64,000 nt of DNA, taken from assembly GCA_026709505.1 (NCBI GenBank), contig JAPOSW010000106.1, positions 1-64,000 of the forward strand, read 5' to 3'. The notes beneath the pieces were generated by a model. The model ran no database searches. It had not been told where the DNA came from and saw only the letters and a list, made by a program, of their open reading frames with translations. Position 1 is the stretch's first letter; each line of letters begins with the position of its first letter. Shown here one piece after another: positions 8,585 through 17,343 of the stretch. The position numbers were made by a program, and so were the translations under genes. The DNA comes from Gammaproteobacteria bacterium (lineage in GTDB: Bacteria > Pseudomonadota > Gammaproteobacteria > Arenicellales > Poriferihabitantaceae).

Positions 8585-9367
8585 ATGACTCGATATTGCC
8601 TGAAACTGCTTCTGCTTCTGCTTCCGGTAGCGTCTCCCGTTGCCGTTTCCCATGCAGATACAAAACTGGTTGGGTGGGACACTTTGCAAAGCGAGGAGCG
8701 ACTGGCCCGTTCTCTTCATAAGGTAGATTTCTTCCCGCTCAGCAATCATTTTGTCAGTCAGGATAACTGGGTTTTTTGCGGTCTGGCATCGTCTTCGATT
8801 GTCCTGAACGCGCTGAGGCTGGGCCGCAAGTCGGACCTGCCTCAAGATACCCGGTCCATACTGAGTGAAGAGCTTGCGTGGTTTCCGGAGGGTGGGAATC
8901 CGTTTTTCGGAAAATACACGCCGAATAATGTGCTCAACAGCCAAACCAAGTCAAGGGTCGAAATTCTCGGCAAGCCGATCGACATCAACGGTGAACTGAA
9001 ACGGGATATTGGTCTGCAATTGAGGCAGCTGGCCCAGGTGATGCGTGTGCATGGGCTTCATGTTCTGACGCGTGTAGTGCATGATGATGCGGATGCACAA
9101 GTGATCAGGCAGGAACTGATTCGCAATCTCGAGACCAGGGATGACTTCATCCTGATCAACTATTCACGCAAGGTTCTGGGCCAGAAGGGCGGGGGGCATA
9201 TCTCGCCTCTTGGAGCCTATGACGAGGACGGCGATTCCTTCCTGATCATGGATGTCAATCCCAATTCTGCGCCTTGGGTATGGGTAAAGGCTGACGATCT
9301 TGTTGCAGCGATGCGTACTTTTGATACGATCGAAAACAGGGGATACCTATTGATATCAGAGTCCTGA
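8585..9367 (+). CDS. Exported phytochelatin synthase-like cysteine peptidase
   Basis: About 260 residues with an N-terminal signal peptide (MTRYCLKLLLLLLPVASPVA, cleavage near SHA-D), so probably periplasmic. The mature part shows the phytochelatin synthase papain-like triad: Cys in QDNWVFCGLASSSIVLNAL, His in GGGHISPLGAYD and Asp in FLIMDVNPNSAP. Bacterial homologues cleave glycine from glutathione and may or may not polymerise it into metal-binding phytochelatins. The eukaryotic C-terminal Cys-rich metal-sensing domain is absent. It is the first gene of the block separating ybaB from recR. ATG 8585 was chosen because it starts the signal peptide; the frame is open from 8483. Confidence 0.85.
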   Translation: MTRYCLKLLLLLLPVASPVAVSHADTKLVGWDTLQSEERLARSLHKVDFFPLSNHFVSQDNWVFCGLASSSIVLNALRLGRKSDLPQDTRSILSEELAWFPEGGNPFFGKYTPNNVLNSQTKSRVEILGKPIDINGELKRDIGLQLRQLAQVMRVHGLHVLTRVVHDDADAQVIRQELIRNLETRDDFILINYSRKVLGQKGGGHISPLGAYDEDGDSFLIMDVNPNSAPWVWVKADDLVAAMRTFDTIENRGYLLISES

Positions 9368-9527
9368 AAATACATGAAGCCTGGTCATGAGAAAGACATC
9401 TATATTTTCCCTCATGTCATCTTTTCCATCCGTAAATTAGAGGCTGGGGCAATAGGTTCATCGGTAATCTTACAATTTTTACTATGATTAACGCATGATT
9501 GAACCAATCTCATAAGACAAAGAGTTG

Positions 9528-9728
9528 ATGCCGGATAGCGATGACAGAATTCCGGGTGATTTCGAGATTTTGCCCGACCAGATGCTCTATCTTTCATGCA
9601 AGACAACCGAGTTTCTAGTGGAATGTCTGCATGGCCTGCCGGAAGAAAAATCCTGGGAAGGCGATTTCCGAAAATCTTTCGAATCAGGGCTTCAGGAAGA
9701 GTCGTCCGAAATAGGTTGTGTAGCATGA
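9528..9728 (+). CDS. Possible small hypothetical protein
   Basis: 66 residues beginning MPDSDDRIPGDFEILPDQML, acidic, with no domain I recognise and no membrane segment. Only a weak purine-rich AAGAG precedes the start. The region 9368-9826 has no other gene candidate apart from the operator at 9775-9799. This could be a chance frame; listed because it is the only plausible one in a 459-bp gap. Confidence 0.25.
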   Translation: MPDSDDRIPGDFEILPDQMLYLSCKTTEFLVECLHGLPEEKSWEGDFRKSFESGLQEESSEIGCVA

Positions 9729-9774
9729 GGTTCTGTAGAGAGCTGCTCGGTAAGCACTTTTGGATTTGAGATGA

Positions 9775-9799
9775 ATTGTAGTCTTCTTATGACTACAAT
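9775..9799. promoter_or_regulatory. Inverted repeat, probable toxin-antitoxin operator
   Basis: ATTGTAGTC (9775-9783) and GACTACAAT (9791-9799) are perfect inverted repeats 7 bp apart, ending 27 bp before the antitoxin start. RelB/DinJ antitoxins bind such repeats to repress their own operon. TACAAT at 9794-9799 could be a -10 box inside the site. Confidence 0.6.
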
Positions 9800-9826
9800 A
9801 TGAGTTCTTGTTTTCTGGAGCTAACC

Positions 9827-10093
9827 ATGTCCAATACTGCAACTTATGTTCGTGCTCGTATTGATTGGGCGACCAAGCAGCGCACTATTGAAGCACTTGA
9901 TGCAATGGGTCTTTCCGTATCTGATGCCATTCGCCTGCTAATGTTGCGCATTGCCGATGAGCGTCGTCTACCGTTTGAAGCCAAGGTGCCAAGCAAAGAA
10001 ACCGAAGCGTCTATAGCCGAGCTTAAATCTGGAAATGGTGAATCTTTCGATTCCATTGAAGCTTTAATGGCCGATCTGAATGCGGACGATTGA
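9827..10093 (+). CDS. RelB/DinJ-family antitoxin
   Basis: 88 residues. The N-terminal part TYVRARIDWATKQRTIEALDAMGLSVSDAIRLLM is a ribbon-helix-helix DNA-binding domain of the RelB/DinJ type. The C-terminal half is the flexible acidic region that wraps the toxin. ATG 9827 was chosen over 9800 because GGAG lies just upstream and it gives the standard N-terminus. The gene overlaps the toxin start by 14 bp and has an inverted-repeat operator upstream, consistent with autoregulation. Confidence 0.88.
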   Translation: MSNTATYVRARIDWATKQRTIEALDAMGLSVSDAIRLLMLRIADERRLPFEAKVPSKETEASIAELKSGNGESFDSIEALMADLNADD

Positions 10094-10367
10094 GCCGTCT
10101 AAAGCCATTAGAAAAGCCTTCAGGCGAATCAAGGCGAATCCAGAATACATAAAAAGGGTGTGCCGACTTATCGAGACAGCACTCAAGTACCTCATCAATG
10201 ATCGCCTATTACCAGAATCCTATAGGGACCATAAGTTCATTGGAAACTGGCCTGGCTTTCGAGAGTGTCATCTCAAGCCGGATTTGTTGTTCATCTACTT
10301 TCTGACTACTGATGGTCTCAAATTGAAACTGGCGCGCATCGGATCGCATAGTGATCTCTTTGCATAG
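10080..10367 (+). CDS. YafQ/RelE-family mRNA interferase toxin
   Basis: 95 residues of the YafQ branch of RelE toxins, which cleave mRNA on the ribosome. Histidines and aspartates in the positions used by YafQ are visible: DHKFIGNW, FRECHLKPDLLFIY and the C-terminal GSHSDLFA. The N-terminus is basic (KAIRKAFRRIKANPEYIKRV), as expected for ribosome binding. It starts inside the antitoxin gene, the normal arrangement for this toxin-antitoxin type. All expected catalytic positions look intact, so the module is probably active. Confidence 0.88.
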   Translation: MRTIEPSKAIRKAFRRIKANPEYIKRVCRLIETALKYLINDRLLPESYRDHKFIGNWPGFRECHLKPDLLFIYFLTTDGLKLKLARIGSHSDLFA

Positions 10368-10487
10368 ATCAGAGTAATATTTTGCAGGAGTACACTGACT
10401 ACAGGAGGTCACAGACTTGTGGATGATGCCAAGATGGGTCAGGGTTCAGATATATCTCCTACAACACAACTGGTTGATAACTGCTTG

Positions 10488-10526
10488 CCCATGTATTTTG
10501 TAACATGGGTAGTTGCGCTATATATT
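10488..10526 (+). promoter_or_regulatory. Promoter with overlapping inverted repeat
   Basis: TTGTAA (10498-10503) and TATATT (10521-10526) are spaced 17 bp, a good sigma-70 promoter. CCCATGT (10488-10494) and ACATGGG (10503-10509) form an inverted repeat across the -35 box, so a repressor bound there would block initiation. The next start codon is at 10558. Confidence 0.55.
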
Positions 10527-10557
10527 TTGCTTTTTCCAACAGCATGAGGACACTCTA

Positions 10558-11421
10558 ATGTGTGACTTCAATTTCAACGATTATGATGAAACTATACATG
10601 GCCACCGCTTTGCAGCCTGGGCGGCTTCTAGGGAAGTTAAAATTTTGGGTGGTGCTCAGAAGGTTGGAGAAATAATTAAGAATGCAAGGGATTGTCTGGA
10701 GGATAATGGATGGGAAAATTTATCTGAATTCGATGATAATCAATTTGGGGCTTGGTTTAATCAAATGCGCGAATATATTATTGAAGAATTTAATGATATC
10801 ACTCCCCAAAAAGCAGATACTCTAATAGACAAGTATGCATTTGAACGTTTAAGTGAACCTGACCGTCACAGATTTGCATGTAGGGCTGCTTTCAAGGCAG
10901 CCAATGTTTATGGCGGAATTCCCGGATTTGACATTCCCATGGCTCGAGAAATAATTGAAGCAGCAAAATTAAATGAAGATGTGGCCAATGCAGGGAATAA
11001 TCTGCCTAATACATATCGGAACTTCAATGAATGGCATCGGAAAAAACGGCAATATGTAATTTTGTACTATCAAAGTCATGTGGAAGACAATGGCGATTTT
11101 ACCCACGGAAGAGCGGCAAAGCTCATTAACGTTTATTTGAAGACATGGTTTTCGGAAATGGGCGAGCGTGTAAGACGAGTTGTTCACCCTCCTGTTGACA
11201 AAACTCTTTTAGAGTATGTGAGATATAAGCTGATACTGGATGGCATTGAAGGATGTCCCATGAAAGATCATCCAGAAGTGCAATGTCTTTTGGAAGGCGG
11301 TACCCAACCATGGAAAAATTTGAACTCAATAAAATATCAAGAAATTATCGACGCATTTTTTTATCTTACCCAAGGTCATGATCTCTGGAAAATAGAGAAG
11401 TACTGGCCAGGACACCAGTAA
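10558..11421 (+). CDS. Protein of unknown function with two tandem repeats
   Basis: 287 residues, no family recognised. Two similar modules are visible. HRFAAWAASREVKILGGAQK (about residues 16-35) recurs as HRFACRAAFKAANVYGGIPG (about 100-120), and FGAWFNQMREYIIEEF recurs as FNEWHRKKRQYVILYY. Each is followed by a K-aDTLID-Y / AKLINVY segment. The protein is soluble, rich in aromatic residues and mixed charge, and has no catalytic motif I can name. ATG 10558 has AGGA upstream. It has its own promoter with an inverted repeat. Its A+T-rich codon use differs from the neighbouring housekeeping genes, suggesting transfer. Confidence 0.75.
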   Translation: MCDFNFNDYDETIHGHRFAAWAASREVKILGGAQKVGEIIKNARDCLEDNGWENLSEFDDNQFGAWFNQMREYIIEEFNDITPQKADTLIDKYAFERLSEPDRHRFACRAAFKAANVYGGIPGFDIPMAREIIEAAKLNEDVANAGNNLPNTYRNFNEWHRKKRQYVILYYQSHVEDNGDFTHGRAAKLINVYLKTWFSEMGERVRRVVHPPVDKTLLEYVRYKLILDGIEGCPMKDHPEVQCLLEGGTQPWKNLNSIKYQEIIDAFFYLTQGHDLWKIEKYWPGHQ

Positions 11422-11621
11422 GGTAATCAGTACAAATTGCAGCTATTTGCTACATCTCATTCATGGAATGAATATTTGTCTTGTGAGACTATCAGAGCCG
11501 GAAGCGGGTAGTGGTGAGATTACGCCCTTGAACAAGAAATCTTAACTTGCTCCCTTTAAGAAACGGACAAATAACTTATCGGATATATTTCCCTGTCTTT
11601 ATGGAGAATAGGAATTAACTT

Positions 11622-11900
11622 ATGAAAGAAGCCGGGCGCAAGATCGAGGGGGTTGAAGAAATCACCCGCTCTGGTACGAGGCTTGATGATGTTGTTATAT
11701 CCTGTGTACAACGGGCCGGAAAATCGTTAGCATTATTTTCAAATGATAAGGAAATAATGGATGGCTCGGTTGTAGCAGAATTCAAATATGCAATGAAGAT
11801 ACTGGAGCGCGGGACGGAAAACCAGCTCGGCGAAGCAGCAAGTGGAATTTTGCTTCCTGGACTCAAGTTTCCATTACTTGAATTATTTCGATATGCCTGA
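11622..11900 (+). pseudogene. Decayed second copy of ybaB, overlapping recR
   Basis: 92 residues aligning by eye to YbaB at 8014-8340 from its residue 20 to the end. Shared blocks include RSG, DDVVISC/VEVVMTC, NDKEIM/DDKDVM, ENQLGEAASGILLPGLKFP versus KNQLSEVASGMLPPGFKLP. The DNA is clearly related too. The N-terminal helix is missing and many conserved positions have changed, so it probably no longer binds DNA. It stays open to a TGA at 11898-11900 that overlaps the recR start at 11893. Its translation may therefore still carry ribosomes to recR, which has no ribosome-binding site of its own. Confidence 0.75.
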
Positions 11901-12489
11901 TCCAAGATCCGTTGAGGACCTCAAGAATGCTTTGAAACGCTTGCCGGGTGTGGGTCCGAAATCAGCTCAGCGCATGGCATTCCACCTTCTGGAAAGAGAC
12001 CGCAACGGCGCGAGACAGATTGAGCAAGCTATCGGTCAGGCACTCAAGAGGGTCAATCATTGCGCACAATGCAATAATTTCTGTGAAACAGAACTCTGCG
12101 AGATTTGTGCGTCAGCAAGCCGCAGCTCTCAATGCCTGTGTGTAGTAGAGACTCCTGCAGACCTCGAAGCAATTGAGCAGGCCGGAGTGTATAGGGGGAA
12201 ATATTTCGTTTTGATGGGCCATCTTTCCCCACTGGACGATATTGGCCCTGATCAACTGGCTATCAAGGAATTGATGACGCTGGTATCGGACAACTCGGTT
12301 GAGGAAATTATTCTTGCCACCAATTTGACTCTGGAAGGCCAGGCGACGAGCGATTACTTGTGTGAATTGCTGGCAGGGAGCCGGGCTAGAGTCACGCGAC
12401 TGGCAAGAGGCATGCCCATGGGTAGCGAACTTGAGTACATGGACCCCGGAACCCTCAATCAGGCGTTCACAAACCGAAGTCCTCCATGA
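11893..12489 (+). CDS. recR: Recombination mediator RecR
   Basis: 198 residues. The N-terminal helix-hairpin-helix (LKRLPGVGPKSAQRMAFHLL), the four-cysteine zinc finger (CAQCNNFCETELCEIC) and the TOPRIM domain (CVVETPADLEAIEQAG, YFVLMGHLSPLDDIGP) are all present. RecR works with RecF and RecO to load RecA at gaps. ATG 11893 gives the usual N-terminal length; no Shine-Dalgarno sequence precedes it, but the decayed ybaB copy ends inside the start. recR normally follows ybaB directly. Confidence 0.96.
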   Translation: MPDPRSVEDLKNALKRLPGVGPKSAQRMAFHLLERDRNGARQIEQAIGQALKRVNHCAQCNNFCETELCEICASASRSSQCLCVVETPADLEAIEQAGVYRGKYFVLMGHLSPLDDIGPDQLAIKELMTLVSDNSVEEIILATNLTLEGQATSDYLCELLAGSRARVTRLARGMPMGSELEYMDPGTLNQAFTNRSPP

Positions 12490-12671
12490 AATGCGCTTGT
12501 ATTCACGCTGAAACTTCGCTGGATTCTGCTTTTATTCGCCCATCGTCTAGCGCATTGATATATTCATGGTAAAGGCAAGAAGCTTGACCGGTGCCGGCTC
12601 GCTTTTGCCGGCAACGCCAGTTTTTAGATCACCCATTCCATGATGGAACGGAATCTGCCGTTATCAAGACA

Positions 12672-13463
12672 ATGTCATCGCCGACCCGATTCGCTGCATG
12701 TATCGAATACAACGGCAGGAACTATAATGGATGGCAAAAGCAGAGTCATGCCCCATCGATACAAAACGAGCTGGAAAGCGCTGTCAGCCAGGTAGCCAAT
12801 GAATCAGTAAAGATCACTGCATCCGGGCGGACTGATACGGGCGTGCATGCAACTGGCCAGGTCATCCATTTTGATGTCAACACCAGGCGGACCAGGCAAG
12901 AATTGGCAAGAGGCGCAAATCGATACCTGCCAGATGATATTTGCATCCTGTGGGCCATTCCCGTCGATGCGGAATTTCATGCCCGATTCAGCGCTCTGGA
13001 AAGACGCTATCGCTATGTAATCTTGAATCGTTCCATACGCCCGGCTTGTCTCCATGGATCAGTGACCTGGCACCGTCCAATTCTGGATGAGGTGCGCATG
13101 CAGTCCTCAGCGATGAATCTGCTGGGCGAGCATGATTTCAGCGCCTTTCGTGCTTCCGGCTGTCAGAGTAAAATTCCTGTAAGGACGATCCTCGATATCC
13201 AGGTCGGTCGACAGGACGAATGGGTGTGGATGGATATTTCCGCGAATGGATTCTTGCAGCATATGGTGCGCAATATCATGGGCGTATTAATGCGGGTGGG
13301 TGAGGGAGTGGAGCCACCGGAATGGTCAAGGCATGTGCTTGAAACCCGCGACCGCAAACAGGGAGGTATTACATCACCAGCCGAAGGTCTGTATTTTGCA
13401 TCAGTGAGTTATGATGCAAAGTTCAAGTTGCCCGCAACTCCGCCTGCTTGCCGATTCTGGTAA
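12672..13463 (+). CDS. truA: tRNA pseudouridine(38-40) synthase TruA
   Basis: 263 residues. ASGRTDTGVHATGQVIHFD contains the catalytic Asp55 of the TruA family, and FAACIEYNGRNYNGWQ is the typical N-terminus. The enzyme isomerises uridines 38-40 in tRNA anticodon arms. Start ATG 12672 matches the family; the frame extends further upstream without a good site. It is the first gene of the truA-trpF-accD-folC-SPOR-cvpA-purF series. Confidence 0.95.
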   Translation: MSSPTRFAACIEYNGRNYNGWQKQSHAPSIQNELESAVSQVANESVKITASGRTDTGVHATGQVIHFDVNTRRTRQELARGANRYLPDDICILWAIPVDAEFHARFSALERRYRYVILNRSIRPACLHGSVTWHRPILDEVRMQSSAMNLLGEHDFSAFRASGCQSKIPVRTILDIQVGRQDEWVWMDISANGFLQHMVRNIMGVLMRVGEGVEPPEWSRHVLETRDRKQGGITSPAEGLYFASVSYDAKFKLPATPPACRFW

Positions 13464-13491
13464 ACTACCCGGTCAAATCAAGAATCCCCGA

Positions 13492-14121
13492 ATGCGTACC
13501 CGTATCAAGATCTGCGGCATTAAGACAGTCGAATCAGCTTTTCAGGCAGCCCGTGCCGGCGTGGATGCGTTTGGACTGGTGTTTCACGAACCGAGCAATA
13601 GAAATATTTCGATAGGCAGGGCTGCCGAAATCGCCCGAGAGAAACCCGCATTCATCGATAGCGTTGCCGTGATGGTGAATCCAGCACGGGATTTTGTGCT
13701 GGCGGTCCTAGATGAGGTCAAGCCAGACTACCTTCAGTTTCATGGGGAAGAGCCGGCAGAATTGTGCCGAAGTTTTGGAACTCGCTATATTCGCTCGGTT
13801 CGAATTAAGGAACCGACCAGCTTGAGTTCCGTTCAGGAGGAATATCATGATGCCAGCGCCTTTCTGGTAGACGCATACCGGAGCGATCATTACGGAGGGA
13901 CGGGGGACGTATTCAATTGGGACATGGTCAAATTTGATACCGCCATACCGGTTATCTTGGCGGGCGGGCTGAATAATCAGAATATCGCTGTTGCGATCTC
14001 GAAAGTGCGCCCCTATGGCGTAGATGTCAGCAGTGGTGTGGAAACGGAAGGCAGCAAGGATACAGCCAAGATTCAGCAGTTTTGCAAAGCGGTTTGGGAT
14101 GCTGATAAAAATCAACATTGA
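13492..14121 (+). CDS. trpF: Phosphoribosylanthranilate isomerase
   Basis: 209 residues of the TrpF (beta-alpha)8 barrel. RIKICGIKTVESAFQAARAG contains the catalytic Cys, DAFGLVFHEPSNRNIS follows, and the catalytic Asp lies in FLVDAYRSDHYGGTGDVFNWD. The C-terminal phosphate site is ILAGGLNNQNI and GVDVSSGVET. It catalyses the third step of tryptophan synthesis. The position between truA and accD, away from other trp genes, is common outside enterics. ATG 13492 is the family start. Confidence 0.95.
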   Translation: MRTRIKICGIKTVESAFQAARAGVDAFGLVFHEPSNRNISIGRAAEIAREKPAFIDSVAVMVNPARDFVLAVLDEVKPDYLQFHGEEPAELCRSFGTRYIRSVRIKEPTSLSSVQEEYHDASAFLVDAYRSDHYGGTGDVFNWDMVKFDTAIPVILAGGLNNQNIAVAISKVRPYGVDVSSGVETEGSKDTAKIQQFCKAVWDADKNQH

Positions 14122-14134
14122 TGAGTGATTGGCA

Positions 14135-15004
14135 GTGAACTGGTTCGACAAGATAATCCCGCCAAAAATCAATCCAGCCCTCAGGCTGCGCAGGCGCATA
14201 GGAGTGCCAGAAGGATTGTGGACAAACTGCACCGAGTGTCAGACGATGCTCTATGTTTCGGATTTGATCAAGAGCCTGCAAGTGTGCCCAAAATGCGATA
14301 ATCACATGCAAATCGGAGCCAAGGCGCGTATCGAGCACTTCCTGGATGACGACTCCATAGAATGGCTGGGTGAACATCTGATGCCCATCGATCGTCTTAA
14401 ATTCAAGGACCAAAAGCGCTACAAGGACCGTCTGGCCGACGCACAAAGGGACACGGACAGTACTGAAGCGCTCAAGGTTGCAGTTGGCAAGCTGAATGGG
14501 ACACCAATCACGGCAACGGCCTTTGAATTTAACTTTATGGGCGGTTCAATGGGATCGGTGGTCGGTCAACGGTTTGTTCTGGCGGCAGAAGCCAGTCTTG
14601 AAAAAGCGCAGCCATTGGTCTGCTTTGCTTCCAGCGGAGGAGCCCGCATGCAGGAGGGATTGTATTCATTGATGCAGATGTCCAAAACATCTGCAGTGCT
14701 TGCACGCATGGCTAAACGGCAAATTCCCTATATTTCGGTATTGACCAATCCAACCATGGGCGGTGTGTCGGCAAGTCTTGCCATGCTTGGCGATTTGATC
14801 ATTGCCGAGCCCAATGCCTTGATCGGGTTCGCTGGACCCAGAGTCATAGAGCAGACGGTACACGCGAGTTTGCCAGAGGGGTTTCAACGTTCCGAATTCT
14901 TGCTTCAGCATGGTGCGATCGACATGATTGTCGACCGAAGAAACATGAGAAAAGAAATTGCTAGCCTGTTGATCAAGTTGGGATTCGGCAAGCGTGATTT
15001 TTAG
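14135..15004 (+). CDS. accD: Acetyl-CoA carboxylase carboxyltransferase subunit beta
   Basis: 289 residues. The N-terminal zinc ribbon is intact (CTECQTMLY and CPKCDNHM), followed by the crotonase-like core: [42 protein letters not shown] and [11 protein letters not shown]. With AccA it transfers carboxyl from biotin to acetyl-CoA for fatty acid synthesis. GTG 14135 gives MNWFDKI, matching the family's MSW start; TTG 14129 is the alternative. It lies 13 bp behind trpF. Confidence 0.95.
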   Translation: MNWFDKIIPPKINPALRLRRRIGVPEGLWTNCTECQTMLYVSDLIKSLQVCPKCDNHMQIGAKARIEHFLDDDSIEWLGEHLMPIDRLKFKDQKRYKDRLADAQRDTDSTEALKVAVGKLNGTPITATAFEFNFMGGSMGSVVGQRFVLAAEASLEKAQPLVCFASSGGARMQEGLYSLMQMSKTSAVLARMAKRQIPYISVLTNPTMGGVSASLAMLGDLIIAEPNALIGFAGPRVIEQTVHASLPEGFQRSEFLLQHGAIDMIVDRRNMRKEIASLLIKLGFGKRDF

Positions 15005-15092
15005 GGAATGTCAACCATTTTCTATAGAGAACACTGCCAGAGTGACTTGATTCCGTTGTTCTCCTTTCACCGACCGACGACCATTTCCGGCC

Positions 15093-16400
15093 ATGAAGTC
15101 TGGCATTGACTCTCGAATTCCATTTCGGAGCTTCAACTTGAGTCAATGGGTCGAATATATCCAGACCCGTCATTGTCGATCGGTTGACATGACGCTCGAT
15201 AGAGTCACCGAGGTCTGGTCAAGGCTGGGCAAGCCAAAAGCTGCTGTGACGATCATCGTGGCCGGCACGAATGGCAAGGGTTCCACGGTTCGTTTGCTGG
15301 AGTCGGCTCTCTGTGCAGGTCGCGGTTCAGTGGGTGCCTATACCTCGCCACACCTAGTACGCTTTAACGAAAGGATCAGAATCAATGGCGAGGAAGCCAC
15401 ATCTGGCGAGATATGCCAGTCATTTTGCGAGATAGAGGAAGTTGTTGGAGATATTCCACTGACCTATTTCGAATATGCCACGCTATCGGCGTTATGGCTG
15501 TTTTCGAAACATGCTTTGGATGTCCAGATTCTTGAAGTGGGAATGGGGGGCAGGCTGGATGCTGTCAACATGATGGATTGCGATATTGCCGTGGTGACGT
15601 CAATTGGGCTGGATCATCAGGCCTGGCTTGGCAATGATCGGGAGACTATTGCGCTTGAGAAGGCCGAAGTTATGCGCGAAGGAAGAATAGCCATTTGTTC
15701 CGATCGAAACATGCCGAAATCATTGGCTGCGTTTGCGAGAGAAAAGTCTGTCGACTTATTGGTAATCGGACGGGATTTTGATGTTCGATGCAAGGGCGAT
15801 GCCCTGTGCTGGGAAAGCAAGAGCAACCGATGCAAATGGGCATGGAAAACTGTCGACCCTATTTCGCTTCTCATGACTGGCGCTCATCAGCATGACAATT
15901 TGGCAGGAGCTGTGGCTGTTTTGTCGGTATTGGCCGAGCAGCTGGGTTTAGATATAGAGAGAGTCTTGACAGGAATAGGCCATTCCGTATTACCGGGGCG
16001 ATGCCAGATTCTGAGCACTTCACCGCTGGTCATCATGGATGTGGCACATAATCTGGATTCTGTAGAGGTTTTGGCTGAATTCCTGCTTCATAATACAGTC
16101 CAGGGACGCACCATTGCGATATACGGTGCGCTGATTGACAGGGAACCCGATAAAGTTCTCTGCCCCATATTGCCTCATGTGGATAGCTGGCATCTCGCTG
16201 GAATTTCTGGAGAACGGGGGCAAGCCTCAACCGAGCTCAAGCGCAAAATCGGGGATGCTTGTGACAGCGAGCAGGTTGTTTGTCATGATGACTCAAAGAC
16301 GGCTTACAGGCATGTAATGGATTTCGCAGGACCTCGGGACCGAATTGTGATTTTTGGCTCGTTTCACGTCGCAGGTGATATCCTTGGATTGCTTGAGTGA
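15093..16400 (+). CDS. folC: Folylpolyglutamate synthase / dihydrofolate synthase
   Basis: 435 residues. The Mur-ligase-type P-loop VAGTNGKGSTVRLLES, YTSPHLVRFNERIRING, LEVGMGGRLDAVN and TSIGLDHQAWLG are characteristic of FolC. It joins dihydropteroate to glutamate and extends folate polyglutamate tails in the cytoplasm. Length is close to the E. coli enzyme (422). It follows accD as in E. coli. Confidence 0.95.
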   Translation: MKSGIDSRIPFRSFNLSQWVEYIQTRHCRSVDMTLDRVTEVWSRLGKPKAAVTIIVAGTNGKGSTVRLLESALCAGRGSVGAYTSPHLVRFNERIRINGEEATSGEICQSFCEIEEVVGDIPLTYFEYATLSALWLFSKHALDVQILEVGMGGRLDAVNMMDCDIAVVTSIGLDHQAWLGNDRETIALEKAEVMREGRIAICSDRNMPKSLAAFAREKSVDLLVIGRDFDVRCKGDALCWESKSNRCKWAWKTVDPISLLMTGAHQHDNLAGAVAVLSVLAEQLGLDIERVLTGIGHSVLPGRCQILSTSPLVIMDVAHNLDSVEVLAEFLLHNTVQGRTIAIYGALIDREPDKVLCPILPHVDSWHLAGISGERGQASTELKRKIGDACDSEQVVCHDDSKTAYRHVMDFAGPRDRIVIFGSFHVAGDILGLLE

Positions 16401-16647
16401 TTGATCAGGCAGAATGACTGGAATTCATTGTTGGCGTGTTCAGAAGACATGGCTAGACGACCATGTTCAATTGTTCCAGTTGCAGAACCCCAGGGTAACC
16501 CATGGCGATTAAACGGTTTATAATCTGCATGTACATACACCCTGACAATCGACAGAGAGTTTTCAATGGCCTGAGTTGCAGACATCTGTCTACCAGCTGC
16601 CTGTGCATTCATTCATTGAATTAAAGAAGTTCATCCAGCGAATATTT

Positions 16648-17343
16648 GTGAGCACGCCAAAAGAGTATCAACTCAAGCATCGTTTGACCGGGGCCGTAAT
16701 CATTGTTCTGGTGGGTGTGGTACTGATTCCAGTTATTTTGCAGGACCCCGTGATTCCCCCCGAATCACCAGCCCAGGTTCAATCGGCTGACTTATCTGAA
16801 GAAGATACGCTGACGTACTTGACGAATATCGTAAAGGAAAATTCAAGAGAGGGCGAGGCCGAATCTGATGGGCTATCATCGGAAGTAGCCACGCCCGCCC
16901 ATGTTGATTCGGAGCGATCAACCCAGATACTGGAAGAACCCGGCAGTACTGGAGCTGATGAGAAACCGGTCTTGATAATGACTGAGAATCCTGTGGAGTC
17001 AGAAAATGGTTCCGTTCCCTCTGCCGTGACCTTAGCGGCACCCTCGCCCGAGTCAAGCGAATCCAGTGGCAAAGACAAGAAAGCTGAGGCTCAATTTGAT
17101 GAACCTTCGACAACGGGCTGGAGCGTTCGAGTTGGGACTTTTGCCGAAGAGAGATACGAACAGCTAGCCATTGAAAAGCTTCTTGAGAATAACCTTGATC
17201 CCAAAAGGACACAGGTTATGACTGGCGCCGGTCAGGCAATTAGGGTTTGGATAGGCCCCTATTCGACTGAAGAAGAGGCCAAGAGCGTGGCACTCAGTCT
17301 GAAAGACATAACCGGCCAAGAAGGCTATGTACCAAAACGCTAG
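16648..17343 (+). CDS. dedD: SPOR-domain cell division protein, DedD-like
   Basis: About 231 residues from GTG 16648; the frame is open from 16576, so the start is uncertain. One transmembrane helix near the N-terminus (LTGAVIIVLVGVVLIPVIL) leads into a long acidic, Pro/Ser-rich periplasmic linker. The C-terminal SPOR domain (GWSVRVGTFAEERYEQLAIEKL to the end) binds denuded peptidoglycan at the septum. The place between folC and cvpA is that of dedD in E. coli. Overall sequence outside the SPOR domain is not conserved. Confidence 0.85.
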   Translation: MSTPKEYQLKHRLTGAVIIVLVGVVLIPVILQDPVIPPESPAQVQSADLSEEDTLTYLTNIVKENSREGEAESDGLSSEVATPAHVDSERSTQILEEPGSTGADEKPVLIMTENPVESENGSVPSAVTLAAPSPESSESSGKDKKAEAQFDEPSTTGWSVRVGTFAEERYEQLAIEKLLENNLDPKRTQVMTGAGQAIRVWIGPYSTEEEAKSVALSLKDITGQEGYVPKR

